Shown here: positions 14,694 through 22,301 of the stretch, one piece after another | Position numbering within the stretch: the stretch's first letter is position 1 | How the letters are laid out: every line of letters begins with the position of its first letter | NCBI GenBank assembly: GCA_017882425.1 | Contig: JADGPM010000147.1 | Location: 1-33,173 of the forward strand | Length of the DNA stretch: 33,173 bases | Source: Solirubrobacteraceae bacterium | GTDB taxonomy: Bacteria > Actinomycetota > Thermoleophilia > Solirubrobacterales > Solirubrobacteraceae | Reading direction: 5' to 3' | The notes under the pieces: model-generated | Told to the model about the DNA's origin: nothing | Databases searched by the model: none | The model's input: the letters and a program-made list of their open reading frames with translations, nothing else | Translations under genes and position numbers: made by a program

Positions 14694-15071
14694 ATGACGC
14701 CAGGAGCGACGATGTTCCCTGCGCCGCAGCATCTGCAGGCGCTCGAGCGGGCGAACGCCGTGAGGCTCGCACGCGCCGAGTTGAAGCGGCGCATCGCCGC
14801 CGGGGAGATCTGCGCCGCCGACGTCATCGTGCGATCGCCCTGGGAGGCGGAGTCGATGACGGTCGCCGACCTGCTGACCAGCCAGCGCCGCTGGGGCCAG
14901 ACGCGCTGCCGGCGGTTCCTGCAGTCGATCCCGATCTCCGAGAGCAAGACGATCGGCTCGATGACCGACCGCCAGCGTCACGCCGTGGCCGGGCTGCTCC
15001 GCGAGCAGGTCGCCGTCGCGCACCGGAGCGCCGAGGCGCTCACCCCGGCGTTCGCCGTCGCCGGAGCCTGA
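14694..15071 (+). CDS. mihF: Integration host factor, actinobacterial type
   Basis: The 125-residue protein matches the actinobacterial IHF (mIHF) family, a nucleoid protein unrelated to the proteobacterial IHF fold. The long N-terminal helix ALERANAVRLARAELKRRIAAGE is followed by AADVI, the helix-two-turns-helix region TVADLLTSQRRWGQTRCRRFLQ and the ending IGSMTDRQRHAVAGLL. It binds DNA largely without sequence specificity and bends it. It is slightly longer than the usual 105 or so residues owing to both tails. ATG 14694 is chosen because a near-perfect AAGGAGGA precedes it; the track start at 14577 would add an unrelated segment. It is monocistronic here, without the gmk neighbour seen in mycobacteria, and ends at a bidirectional terminator. 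Confidence 0.9.
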   Translation: MTPGATMFPAPQHLQALERANAVRLARAELKRRIAAGEICAADVIVRSPWEAESMTVADLLTSQRRWGQTRCRRFLQSIPISESKTIGSMTDRQRHAVAGLLREQVAVAHRSAEALTPAFAVAGA

Positions 15072-15078
15072 CCCGGGC

Positions 15079-15104
15079 GGCCCCCGCGCGCCGGCGCGGG
15101 GGCC
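15079..15104. terminator. Bidirectional terminator between IHF and VOC genes
   Basis: GGCCCCCGCGC and GCGCGGGGGCC form a perfect 11-bp GC stem with a 4-base loop (GCCG). It lies in the 39-bp gap between two converging genes and can serve both strands. There is no T-run, as is common in GC-rich actinobacteria. Confidence 0.7.
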
Positions 15105-15110
15105 GTGTGG

Positions 15111-15608
15111 TCAGGTGGTGGGGGCGACGATCTCGAGGATGTGGCCGTCGGGATCGCGCAGGTAGATCGAGGTCAGGCCGCCGCGGTCGAAGACCTCGGT
15201 GGTCGGCACGTCGCGTGAGCGCAGGTAGTCGCGCCAGGCGCCGACCTCGTCGATCGAGCCCACCCCGAGCGCCAGGTGGTGCGTGGCCCCCGTGCCCTGT
15301 GTCCCCGGGCCCATCGCGGGGTACTCCAGGAACGACAGGATCGTCCCCGGCGCCGACGGGTCGCCCGCATCCGTCGAGAACCAGAAGTGCCGCGCGCCCG
15401 GATCGTCGTCGTTGGCGCTCTCGCGCACCAGCGCCATGCCGAGGACGTCGCGGTAGAAGGAGGTCGTGCGCGCGAGGTCGGCGCTGATCAGCGTCACGTG
15501 GTGCACACCCGTGATGCGCATCCTGCGCGTCGGCGTCGCCGCGACCGGCGGCGTCACGGCCTCGGGCGCCTCGCCGAACGGCGGCGGGCTCTGGGGCAGG
15601 TCGGTCAC
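15111..15608 (-). CDS. VOC-family glyoxalase/dioxygenase-like protein
   Basis: This 165-residue protein is a single VOC domain with a Pro-rich 30-residue N-terminal extension. The domain reads ITGVHHVTLISADLARTTSFYRDVLGMALV at its start, HHLALGVGSIDEVGAWRDYL in the middle, and IYLRDPDGHILEIVA at its end. The metal-site residues of ring-cleaving dioxygenase-like VOC proteins are present (His near the start, His in HHLAL, Glu in LEI). It may bind a divalent metal; the substrate is unknown. The GTG start lies 10 bp after the upstream stop with no Shine-Dalgarno; ATG 15521 (MRITGV) would remove the extension and is a fair alternative. It is the last gene of the mce-RND gene run. Confidence 0.82.
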   Translation of the reverse strand: MTDLPQSPPPFGEAPEAVTPPVAATPTRRMRITGVHHVTLISADLARTTSFYRDVLGMALVRESANDDDPGARHFWFSTDAGDPSAPGTILSFLEYPAMGPGTQGTGATHHLALGVGSIDEVGAWRDYLRSRDVPTTEVFDRGGLTSIYLRDPDGHILEIVAPTT

Positions 15609-15618
15609 GGGCGGAAGT

Positions 15619-16134
15619 CTATGCGCGCCAGCTCATCCCGCCGGCGCGGCGGCGGAACTGGTCGCGGAAGAGCAGGAACGCAGCGAAGAAGACCACGCCC
15701 GCGACGACCAGCACGACGGCCTTCGACGGCTTGACGAAGACGGCGAGCGGCACGGCGGCGAGCATCGCGCAGAGCGCCGCCAGCAGCGCGGTGTGCGAGC
15801 GGAAGCCGGCGAAGTGCTCGCGCAGCGCGAGCTCGAGCGTCGCGAGGAAGACGAGCGCCAGGCCGAAGGCCAGCAGGATGCCGCGCGAGCCCCCGCCGCG
15901 CAGGATCGCGACGCCGAGCACCATCAGGCCCAGGAAGATGCAGATCTCGGTCAGCGGGACCGGGTACCACGGAGGGCGCGGCGCCTCCTCGAGCGGCGCC
16001 TTGCGCGCCCGCGGGCGCTCGTGGACGTCCTGCCGGACAGGGGTCGCCGGGGCCTCGGGCGACGCCGCGTCCTCGACGCGCTGCCCGGAGCGCGACGCGG
16101 GGCCTCCCCCGCGCTTGCGGCTGCGCCGTCCCAT
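15619..16134 (-). CDS. Membrane protein of unknown function with basic/Pro-rich N-terminus
   Basis: The 171-residue protein is unrecognised. Residues 1-55 are polar and basic (MGRRSRKRGGGPASRSG...) and should be cytoplasmic. About four hydrophobic helices follow: TEICIFLGLMVLGVAIL, ILLAFGLALVFLATLEL, LLAALCAMLAAVPLAVFV and VVLVVAGVVFFAAFLLF. The end is basic (RDQFRRRAGG). Its start codon is separated from the upstream stop by a single base (TGA-C-ATG), so it is coupled to the coiled-coil gene, and it is followed 10 bp later by the VOC gene. Confidence 0.75.
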   Translation of the reverse strand: MGRRSRKRGGGPASRSGQRVEDAASPEAPATPVRQDVHERPRARKAPLEEAPRPPWYPVPLTEICIFLGLMVLGVAILRGGGSRGILLAFGLALVFLATLELALREHFAGFRSHTALLAALCAMLAAVPLAVFVKPSKAVVLVVAGVVFFAAFLLFRDQFRRRAGGMSWRA

Positions 16135-16135
16135 G

Positions 16136-16618
16136 TCAGGTGGCTAACGGGCAGCCCGAGGAGAGCTTGACGTGCCACCAGCCCATCAGCATGCCGATGA
16201 TCCCCAGCCGCGGACGCACGTGCCAGGCGCCGCAGCCCCCCTCGCCGAGCTCGCGCTGGGTGATGCGCACGAAGCGGTGGTCGCCGGGCGCGAGCAGCAT
16301 GCGCTCCAGCTGGACCCGGGCGCGCTCGCGGCGGTCCTCGCGCAGCGCGATCACGCGCTGGGCGTCGGCCACGCGGCCGGCGAGCGCATCGCGCAGGCGC
16401 TCGAGCTCGCCGAGCGTCAGCACGCGCGGCCCGCAGGCGACGGGCACGGCCGTCTCGACCCCGCCCTCAGGGAAGGATGCGGCCACGGCGGCGGCGAGCC
16501 GGTGCTCGAGCAGCGCCACCTGCGCCCGCAGGGCGCGGCGGGCGGCGAGCTCGTCGCTCGGCTGCGGGCGCGAGGGCGCGACCGGACGGGCCATCCGCAC
16601 GTCGAGCCGCTCCTGCAT
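16136..16618 (-). CDS. Coiled-coil protein of unknown function
   Basis: This 160-residue protein has a long predicted helical, charge-rich segment (about residues 15-125; for example DELAARRALRAQVALLEHRLAAAV and LREDRRERARVQLERM). It ends in a more globular stretch with GEGGCGAWHVRPRLGIIGMLMGWWHVK. A central piece, VACGPRVLTLGELERLRDAL, carries a Cys. No family is recognised. The track ORF starts at 16696, which would overlap the preceding gene; ATG 16618 is better because GGAG and GAGGTG lie just upstream. It is one base ahead of the next membrane protein gene. Confidence 0.7.
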   Translation of the reverse strand: MQERLDVRMARPVAPSRPQPSDELAARRALRAQVALLEHRLAAAVAASFPEGGVETAVPVACGPRVLTLGELERLRDALAGRVADAQRVIALREDRRERARVQLERMLLAPGDHRFVRITQRELGEGGCGAWHVRPRLGIIGMLMGWWHVKLSSGCPLAT

Positions 16619-16662
16619 CGCACCTCGCTCCACAGCGCGCAGTCTACCCCCGGCAGGGGCGT

Positions 16663-17313
16663 TCACGCGAGAGTCAGCGCCTCCTGGCACGTCCACAGCG
16701 CCTCCTCGACGTGGATCGCGGGGACACCGGGGATCTGGACGGCGACGAGCCGCAGGTGCGTCGTGGCGCGGCCGGGTGCGGCGTCGGCCGCGACCTGGCC
16801 GAACAGCTCGGCGAGCGGCCGGCGGGCGTCCGCGAACACGATCCGCCCGGCGGGCATCGCCGACCCGCCCAGGCGCTCGCCGCGCGCCGTCAGGCGCAGA
16901 CCCGGGACGCCCTCGATCCGCGCGGCATCGAGCGCCGTGACGGGCACGCCCGTCTCGAGCAGGGCGAGCAGCAGCGCGTCGTCCAGCACCGTTCCCTGGC
17001 GGTAGCCGCCCTCGACGAGCCGGACGATCGCGGCCTCCTCGATCGGCGTGCGCCGGGACTCCGGGTCCAGGCCGACATGCCGGAAGAAGACCCGGTAGGC
17101 GGCGGGCACGGGCTCACGGCGCAGCTCGACCGCTCGGCGCCCGCGGAAGCGGTCGGCGAGGACCGCCAGCCGCTCGGCGATGCCCGGGTCGCGGCGACCG
17201 CGCGACAGGCCGACGACGACGCTCGTGCAGTGCAGGTCGGGGAACTCCGCCGCGAGCTCGCCGGCGACCTCGCCCGGCTCGAGCTGGGGATCCGGCGCAG
17301 GCTCGCCGCTCAC
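16663..17313 (-). CDS. B3/B4 tRNA-binding-domain protein
   Basis: The 216-residue protein corresponds to a free-standing B3/B4 domain as found in the beta subunit of phenylalanyl-tRNA synthetase (editing region). Recognisable parts are RRAVELRREPVPAAYRVFFRHVGLDP, TPIEEAAIVRLVEGGY, LLALLETGVPVTALDAARIEG and GRIVFADARRPLAELFG. Free B3/B4 proteins are thought to act in amino-acid or tRNA-linked quality control, but most are uncharacterised. The GTG start at 17313 overlaps the redoxin-like gene's stop as GTGA; the longer track ORF is antisense-frame extension. Why it is coupled to envelope genes is not evident. Confidence 0.8.
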   Translation of the reverse strand: MSGEPAPDPQLEPGEVAGELAAEFPDLHCTSVVVGLSRGRRDPGIAERLAVLADRFRGRRAVELRREPVPAAYRVFFRHVGLDPESRRTPIEEAAIVRLVEGGYRQGTVLDDALLLALLETGVPVTALDAARIEGVPGLRLTARGERLGGSAMPAGRIVFADARRPLAELFGQVAADAAPGRATTHLRLVAVQIPGVPAIHVEEALWTCQEALTLA

Positions 17314-18080
17314 GCCGCCGCCTCCCTGCGGCGCGCCTCCCGGGCCAGCGCCGTCAGCCTGCGGATGAGCGCCGCCTGGCCCAGCTCGCCGACGGTCGTT
17401 GCCACCACGACGCCTCCAGGCAGGATGTAGGTCACCTGCGGGCAGACCGCCACGCCGTAGAGGTTCGCGAGCGCCCCGTCGCGGTCGTAGGCGACCGGGA
17501 ACGCCCACCCGTGGCTCGTGACCACGTGCCGGAGCGCGTCGCGGTCGCTGCGCACGGCGACGGCGGCGAGGCGGACGTCCGGGACGGCGCGCCCGGCGCG
17601 AGCGAGCGCGTCGACCTCGCCGGTGCAGCGGTCCTGCCCGGAGGCGAAGAACACGACCGCAGCCGGGCGCGACCGCGTCAGGTCGCACGAGTTGAGGATC
17701 CCGCTGCCGCGCACCGAGCAGGCCGGACGCATGCCCGCCGCCCCCTGGTCGGGATGCTGGGCGACGTTGACATCGGCTTCCAGCCCGCCGAGCGCCAGCG
17801 GCGCTGCGAACCGCGGCGCGATCTTCCCGACCGGCGGACCGGTCGAGGAGACGCCGTGCGTGCGCAGCGTGTTCACGCCGACGACGACGAGCAGCGCGAC
17901 GCCCGCCAGCAGCAGGATCACGCCGGGCAGCCGCGCGCGGGTGGTGGCGCCGGGAAGCTTCGGGCGCGGGGGGCGACCTGCGCCGGAGCCTGCCGCGGCC
18001 TGCGGCGCCGGCGCCCGCGCCTCGTCCCCATCGCCCGGCCCGTCGCCGAAGCCGAGCGGGCCGTCGCCTCCGCCGCTCAC
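17310..18080 (-). CDS. Membrane-anchored thioredoxin-fold protein with atypical active site
   Basis: The 256-residue protein has a Gly/Pro-rich cytoplasmic N-terminus (1-50), one membrane helix (LPGVILLLAGVALLVVVGV, about 51-70) and an extracytoplasmic thioredoxin-like domain of the AhpC/TSA-TlpA type. In TlpA proteins the motif is WASWCPPC; here it reads FASGQDRC, so the first Cys is Gln and only Cys152 remains. A Cys directly precedes the presumed cis-Pro (AVCPQVTYIL, Cys213), and two more (Cys121, Cys132) lie in an insertion before the motif. It could still do thiol chemistry by another route or act as a binding domain (inference). It overlaps both neighbours by GTGA. Confidence 0.8.
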   Translation of the reverse strand: MSGGGDGPLGFGDGPGDGDEARAPAPQAAAGSGAGRPPRPKLPGATTRARLPGVILLLAGVALLVVVGVNTLRTHGVSSTGPPVGKIAPRFAAPLALGGLEADVNVAQHPDQGAAGMRPACSVRGSGILNSCDLTRSRPAAVVFFASGQDRCTGEVDALARAGRAVPDVRLAAVAVRSDRDALRHVVTSHGWAFPVAYDRDGALANLYGVAVCPQVTYILPGGVVVATTVGELGQAALIRRLTALAREARRREAAA

Positions 18081-20743
18081 GCCGCGGGTGCGCGCTCGAC
18101 CTGCGCGGCGCCGCGGCGGCGGGCCCGCACGGGGCGCGGGACGAGGGCGCCGCGCTCGGCGAGCACGAGCACGGCCGGGAGCACGATCAGCACGCCCAGC
18201 AGTGCGACCGCGAGGTCGATCACCGTGACGAAGCCGAAGTCGCGCAGCATCCTGATGTCCGAGACGATCAGGACGGCGAAGCCCGCGATCGCGGTCACGC
18301 CCGAGGTCAGGACCGCCACACCGGTCGAGCGATAGGTCCGCTGGAGCGCCTCGGCGACCTCATGGCCGGCCTCGCGCTCGGCGCGAAAGCGCTCGCTGAG
18401 CAGGACGCTGAACTCCGTCGCGATCGCGATGACGAGCGCTCCGAGCACGATCGACAGCGGGTTCAGCGGGATCCGCGTCAGGAACAGCACGAGCGCCGAC
18501 CAGCCCGTCGCCAGCACGATCGGCACGAGCGGCACGAGCGCGCGGCGCAGGTTGCGCAGCGCGAGCAGCAGCACGAGGCCGACGGCGAACAGGCCGGCGA
18601 GCAGCGTCTCGATGCGCCGCAGCGGCGAGGCGAGGCGGTCGTTGGCCTCCGCGGCGAGCACCGGCAGGCCCGCCAGGCGGGCCGTCACGCCCGGTGGCGG
18701 GTCGAGCCCCGCGCGCATCGTGCGCAGCACCTGGAACTGGCGCTCGAGCGGCATCAGCCGCAGCCCGAAGGCGAGCGTCGCCGTGCGCCGGTCCGGCGTG
18801 ATGACGCTCTGCGAGAAGTACGTCGGGACGGCGTCGAGCAGGCCGTCGACGCGCGCCCGCGAGGCCAGCGAGGCCTTCGTCGTGAAGAGGTCGGGCAACG
18901 AGAACGCCGGGCAGACGTCCGAGCGCCCGCAGCCGCGCTGCGCGCTGAACTTCAGCTTCCGCAGGATCCTGGCCTGGTAGCGGGTCATCCAGGCGACGAC
19001 CGCCGGGTCCGTCACGCGGCGCCCCTCGACGACGACGTCGACCTCGCCGCCGACGCCGCTGATGTCCTGCAGGCGCCTCAGATCGTGCAGAGCGTTCAGG
19101 TTCTGCGGCACGAGCTTCTGGACGTCGGACTCCACGCGGGTCTGCGTGTCGAGCGCCCAGCCCGCGACGGCGATGACTGCCGCGATCGCGAGGACGCGAC
19201 CGGGGCGCCCGATCGCCGCGCGCAGCGCGCCGTCGCCCGCGCGGCGCACGCCGTGGCTGACCGCCCCCCACGCGGCCGATCCGGTCACGATCTCGCCCGC
19301 GCCGTTCCAGGCCGCCTCGACGGCGGCGCGCGCACGGGCGAGCGTGCCGGCATCCTCACCCGGGTCGGTCGCCCGCGCCGCGCGGCGCGCCGCCAGGGAC
19401 TGCACCGCGACCCCGAGCGTCAGCGCGCACACGACGGCCAGCGCGATGCCGACCACGAGCAGGATCCCGAAGCCGCGGACCATCGGCACCGGCGAGAGCG
19501 CCAGCACGAGAAAGCCCGCGGCGGTCGCCGCGGCCGCGATCGCGATCGTCGGCGCGCCGCGCACCGCGACCCGCGCGATGCTCGGCTCCAGTTCCCCCGG
19601 CTCCTCCTGGATGCGCGACTGGATCTGGACGGCGTAGTCGACCGCGAGCCCGATGAGGATCGGGATCACCGCGATCGAGGCCATCGTCAGCCCGACGCCG
19701 CTGATCGCCATCACGCCGAACGTCAGCCCCGCCGCGGCCAGCGCGACGAGCAGCGGGATCAGGCGCAGCCGCGCGCGGAAGACCAGCAGCAGCGTCAGCG
19801 CCATCACGACGACCGCTGCGATCAGCAGGATCAGGATCGAGTGGGAGATCGCGCTCGAGAGCTCCTGCACGACGACCGGCGCGCCCGTGACCGCGTAGCT
19901 GCCGGCCGACAGGCGCCAGTTCTGCATCTGCGTCGCCGCGCGGATGTTCGCGATCGCCTCGCGCCGCGCGCGCTCGCCGATGCCGGCCTTCAGCCGCACC
20001 TGGATCAGCGCGCCCTGGGCCCCGGGGAAGATCGAGGCGAAGCGCGCCTTCGGCGTCCCTGCGGGCCGGCGGTCGTCGAACACCAGGCGCGAGATGAACT
20101 GCGGGTCGTCGAGGCTGGGTGCGGACGTCAGCCCGTAGCGCAGCGCGAGCTGCAGGAGCTGGGCGGTGAACTTCGCCTGGACGAGCTTGGCGGCCTGCTG
20201 GGCGTACGCCGTGGCAGCGGTCTTCCCCAGCCCGCGCGCCAGCGCGAGCTTGTACGCCGCGTCACCGGCCCGGCGCGAATCGGTGGCCTGCTTCGAGGTC
20301 GCCGCGGAGAGCTGGTCGGAGATCTGCCCGACGGCCTCGTTGAGGAACGTCCCCGGCCCGAAGACGACCTTCGCCGGCTTCGTCGCCGCCAGGCGCGCGC
20401 ACGGCCCGTTGGCGCCGCCGGCGGGCTTCTGCCCGGCGGGGACGTTGCCGGCCAGGCACCCTTCGAGGCCGAGCACCTGGTCCAGGTCGGACGTCAGGAC
20501 GACCCGCGAGACCGGCTCCCCCACGAGGATGTAGATCGCGTCGTCGCCGAAGCGCTTGTGCAGCGTGTCCGTGGCGGCGAAGCCGGCGGTGGAGCGGCCG
20601 ACGAGCGTGCTCGTGTCCGCGTTGGGCTCCAGGCGCAGCGCGAGGACCGCGCCGACGGCGGCGAGGACGAGCACGGTCGCGGCGACCGGGATCGGCCGGC
20701 GCGCCGCCAGGGCCATGAGCCGCCCGAGCAGCCGCGAGAGCAT
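18077..20743 (-). CDS. RND/MMPL-family transporter
   Basis: The 888-residue protein has the duplicated RND layout: one N-terminal helix, a large extracytoplasmic loop, five helices, then the same again. Helix-4 motif IPILIGLAVDYAVQIQSR keeps the Asp of the proton relay; the matching place in the second half is VIAIATEFSVLLSERF, with Glu instead. It resembles the predicted-exporter (MMPL, HpnN-like) group that moves lipids or lipid precursors. ATG 20743 (MLSRLLGRL) is chosen; the track GTG 20797 would overlap the preceding mce gene by 14 bp. Neither start has a clear Shine-Dalgarno. It lies 40 bp after the last mce gene and overlaps the next gene by GTGA. Confidence 0.9.
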   Translation of the reverse strand: MLSRLLGRLMALAARRPIPVAATVLVLAAVGAVLALRLEPNADTSTLVGRSTAGFAATDTLHKRFGDDAIYILVGEPVSRVVLTSDLDQVLGLEGCLAGNVPAGQKPAGGANGPCARLAATKPAKVVFGPGTFLNEAVGQISDQLSAATSKQATDSRRAGDAAYKLALARGLGKTAATAYAQQAAKLVQAKFTAQLLQLALRYGLTSAPSLDDPQFISRLVFDDRRPAGTPKARFASIFPGAQGALIQVRLKAGIGERARREAIANIRAATQMQNWRLSAGSYAVTGAPVVVQELSSAISHSILILLIAAVVVMALTLLLVFRARLRLIPLLVALAAAGLTFGVMAISGVGLTMASIAVIPILIGLAVDYAVQIQSRIQEEPGELEPSIARVAVRGAPTIAIAAAATAAGFLVLALSPVPMVRGFGILLVVGIALAVVCALTLGVAVQSLAARRAARATDPGEDAGTLARARAAVEAAWNGAGEIVTGSAAWGAVSHGVRRAGDGALRAAIGRPGRVLAIAAVIAVAGWALDTQTRVESDVQKLVPQNLNALHDLRRLQDISGVGGEVDVVVEGRRVTDPAVVAWMTRYQARILRKLKFSAQRGCGRSDVCPAFSLPDLFTTKASLASRARVDGLLDAVPTYFSQSVITPDRRTATLAFGLRLMPLERQFQVLRTMRAGLDPPPGVTARLAGLPVLAAEANDRLASPLRRIETLLAGLFAVGLVLLLALRNLRRALVPLVPIVLATGWSALVLFLTRIPLNPLSIVLGALVIAIATEFSVLLSERFRAEREAGHEVAEALQRTYRSTGVAVLTSGVTAIAGFAVLIVSDIRMLRDFGFVTVIDLAVALLGVLIVLPAVLVLAERGALVPRPVRARRRGAAQVERAPAA

Positions 20744-20783
20744 CGGGGGAACCGTACCGCCGCCCGGGAGCGTCAGGCGCCGA

Positions 20784-22301
20784 TCACGGGGCGACACCGA
20801 ACTTCAGCGGCGGCGGGTTCGTGCCGGCCGCAATCTGCGGGTACTGCGTCGTATTCCCGGACGCGCTGAAGTCGCTCTGCTGCCTGCATGGCACGGCCGG
20901 CACGTTCGCCGGATCGCCGCCGAGCGCGTAGAGGTTGATGTTGTCCGTCAGCGTCTGGCCGATCGCCGCCGCGGTGCCCGGAGCCAGCGAGGGCGTGATC
21001 CCGATCGAGCACTGGTTCGTCTTGAACTGGATCATGCCGCCGGGCAGCGCGTCGAAGGCGCGCGGGAAGACGTACGGGTTCGGGCGGTTGGACTTCACGC
21101 GCTGCGGGTAGCTCGTCAGCGCCTCGGGGCTGAGCGGGTTCGTCGTGCGCAGGTAGCGCACCTGGCGCCCGTTCGAGGCCGCCTGCGCGTTCGTCGCGGC
21201 CGTGACGTTCGCCATGAACGAGGTCAGCTCGTTCGGGTAGGCGCCGACGAACTGCAGCAGCGGGGTGATCTGCGCCAGCGACGGGTCGAGCGCCGAGAAG
21301 AACGGCGCCGCGCTCTTGAGGAACGCGTCGGTGGCCGGCAGGCCCTTGACCGACGCGCTGATCGCGGGGTCGAGGTTCGTGAACAGCGCGTTGAGATCGG
21401 GCGCCAGCTTCTGCAGCGCCTGCGCGGTCGGCGTCAGCTGCTGGGCGACCGGCTTGAGCTCGTTGACCAGCGGGTTCGTCGTGTCCGCGAACTGCACGAG
21501 GCGGTTCAGCGTGAGCGTCGACTCCTTCTCGAAGGTCGGCAGCGCGACGAACGTGGCCGCCAGCTGCGTGTTGAGCTTCCCGGTCGTCGCGAACACCGTG
21601 TTCGCGTTCTGGATCAGGCTGCGCAGCTGCCCGTCACGCGCGCTCAGCGCGCTGAAGACGACACCCGTGTTGCGCACCAGGCGGGTCAGCGCCGGGGGGT
21701 CGCGATTCAGGACCTTGGTCAGCGCGGTCGCCTGCTCCTCCAGCGGATCGAGCAGGGCGATCGAGTCGTTGATGTCGCGCCCGCGACCGGTCACCGCCAG
21801 CGCCTGCTCGATCTGCCAGACGCCGAACGCCGCGCGCGTCCTGGCGTCGAACGCCCGCGTGATCTCGTCCAGCTGGACCGTCGGCGCGACCACACCCGGT
21901 GCGAGGCGTCCGCCGTCGGGGACCGCCGGCGTGTTCGGGCGGCCGGGCGTCAGCTCGACGTATGTCTCCCCGAGCAGCGTCTTGGCGCGCAGCATGACGC
22001 GCGAGTCGCGCTTGACGGGCGCGTACTTGGGCTGCAGCTCGATCGTGACGTCCGAGTTGCCGGTGTGCGGGTTGGCGACGATCGACTTGACCTTGCCGAC
22101 CGAGACGCCCGAGATGCGCACGTCGGCCTCCTGCGCGAGCTGGCCGGCCTGCTTGAAGGGGATCACGACGCGGTAGCCCTTGGCGCGCAGCGGCGTGGAG
22201 CCGCCGAAGGCCACCCAGAGGAACAGGAGCAGGCCGAAGCACGAGAGCGCGAACAGCACCATCGTGAGGATGCGGCCGACGCTGGGGGCCTGCTTCTGCA
22301 T
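20784..22301 (-). CDS. MCE-domain protein, sixth of six
   Basis: This 505-residue protein has one N-terminal membrane helix (ILTMVLFALSCFGLLLFLWVAF), the MCE domain (about residues 42-118; YRVVIPFKQAGQLAQEADVRISGVSVGKV...) and a long helical tail expected to form part of a lipid-conducting tunnel. The C-terminal region has SNGRQVRYLRT and a Cys pair (NQCSIG and VPCRQQ). The Cys inside the membrane helix is not in a lipobox context. The ATG follows directly on the stop of the fifth MCE gene (TAG-ATG). By family knowledge MCE proteins act as hexamers with YrbE permeases and an ATPase to move lipids. Confidence 0.93.
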   Translation of the reverse strand: MQKQAPSVGRILTMVLFALSCFGLLLFLWVAFGGSTPLRAKGYRVVIPFKQAGQLAQEADVRISGVSVGKVKSIVANPHTGNSDVTIELQPKYAPVKRDSRVMLRAKTLLGETYVELTPGRPNTPAVPDGGRLAPGVVAPTVQLDEITRAFDARTRAAFGVWQIEQALAVTGRGRDINDSIALLDPLEEQATALTKVLNRDPPALTRLVRNTGVVFSALSARDGQLRSLIQNANTVFATTGKLNTQLAATFVALPTFEKESTLTLNRLVQFADTTNPLVNELKPVAQQLTPTAQALQKLAPDLNALFTNLDPAISASVKGLPATDAFLKSAAPFFSALDPSLAQITPLLQFVGAYPNELTSFMANVTAATNAQAASNGRQVRYLRTTNPLSPEALTSYPQRVKSNRPNPYVFPRAFDALPGGMIQFKTNQCSIGITPSLAPGTAAAIGQTLTDNINLYALGGDPANVPAVPCRQQSDFSASGNTTQYPQIAAGTNPPPLKFGVAP

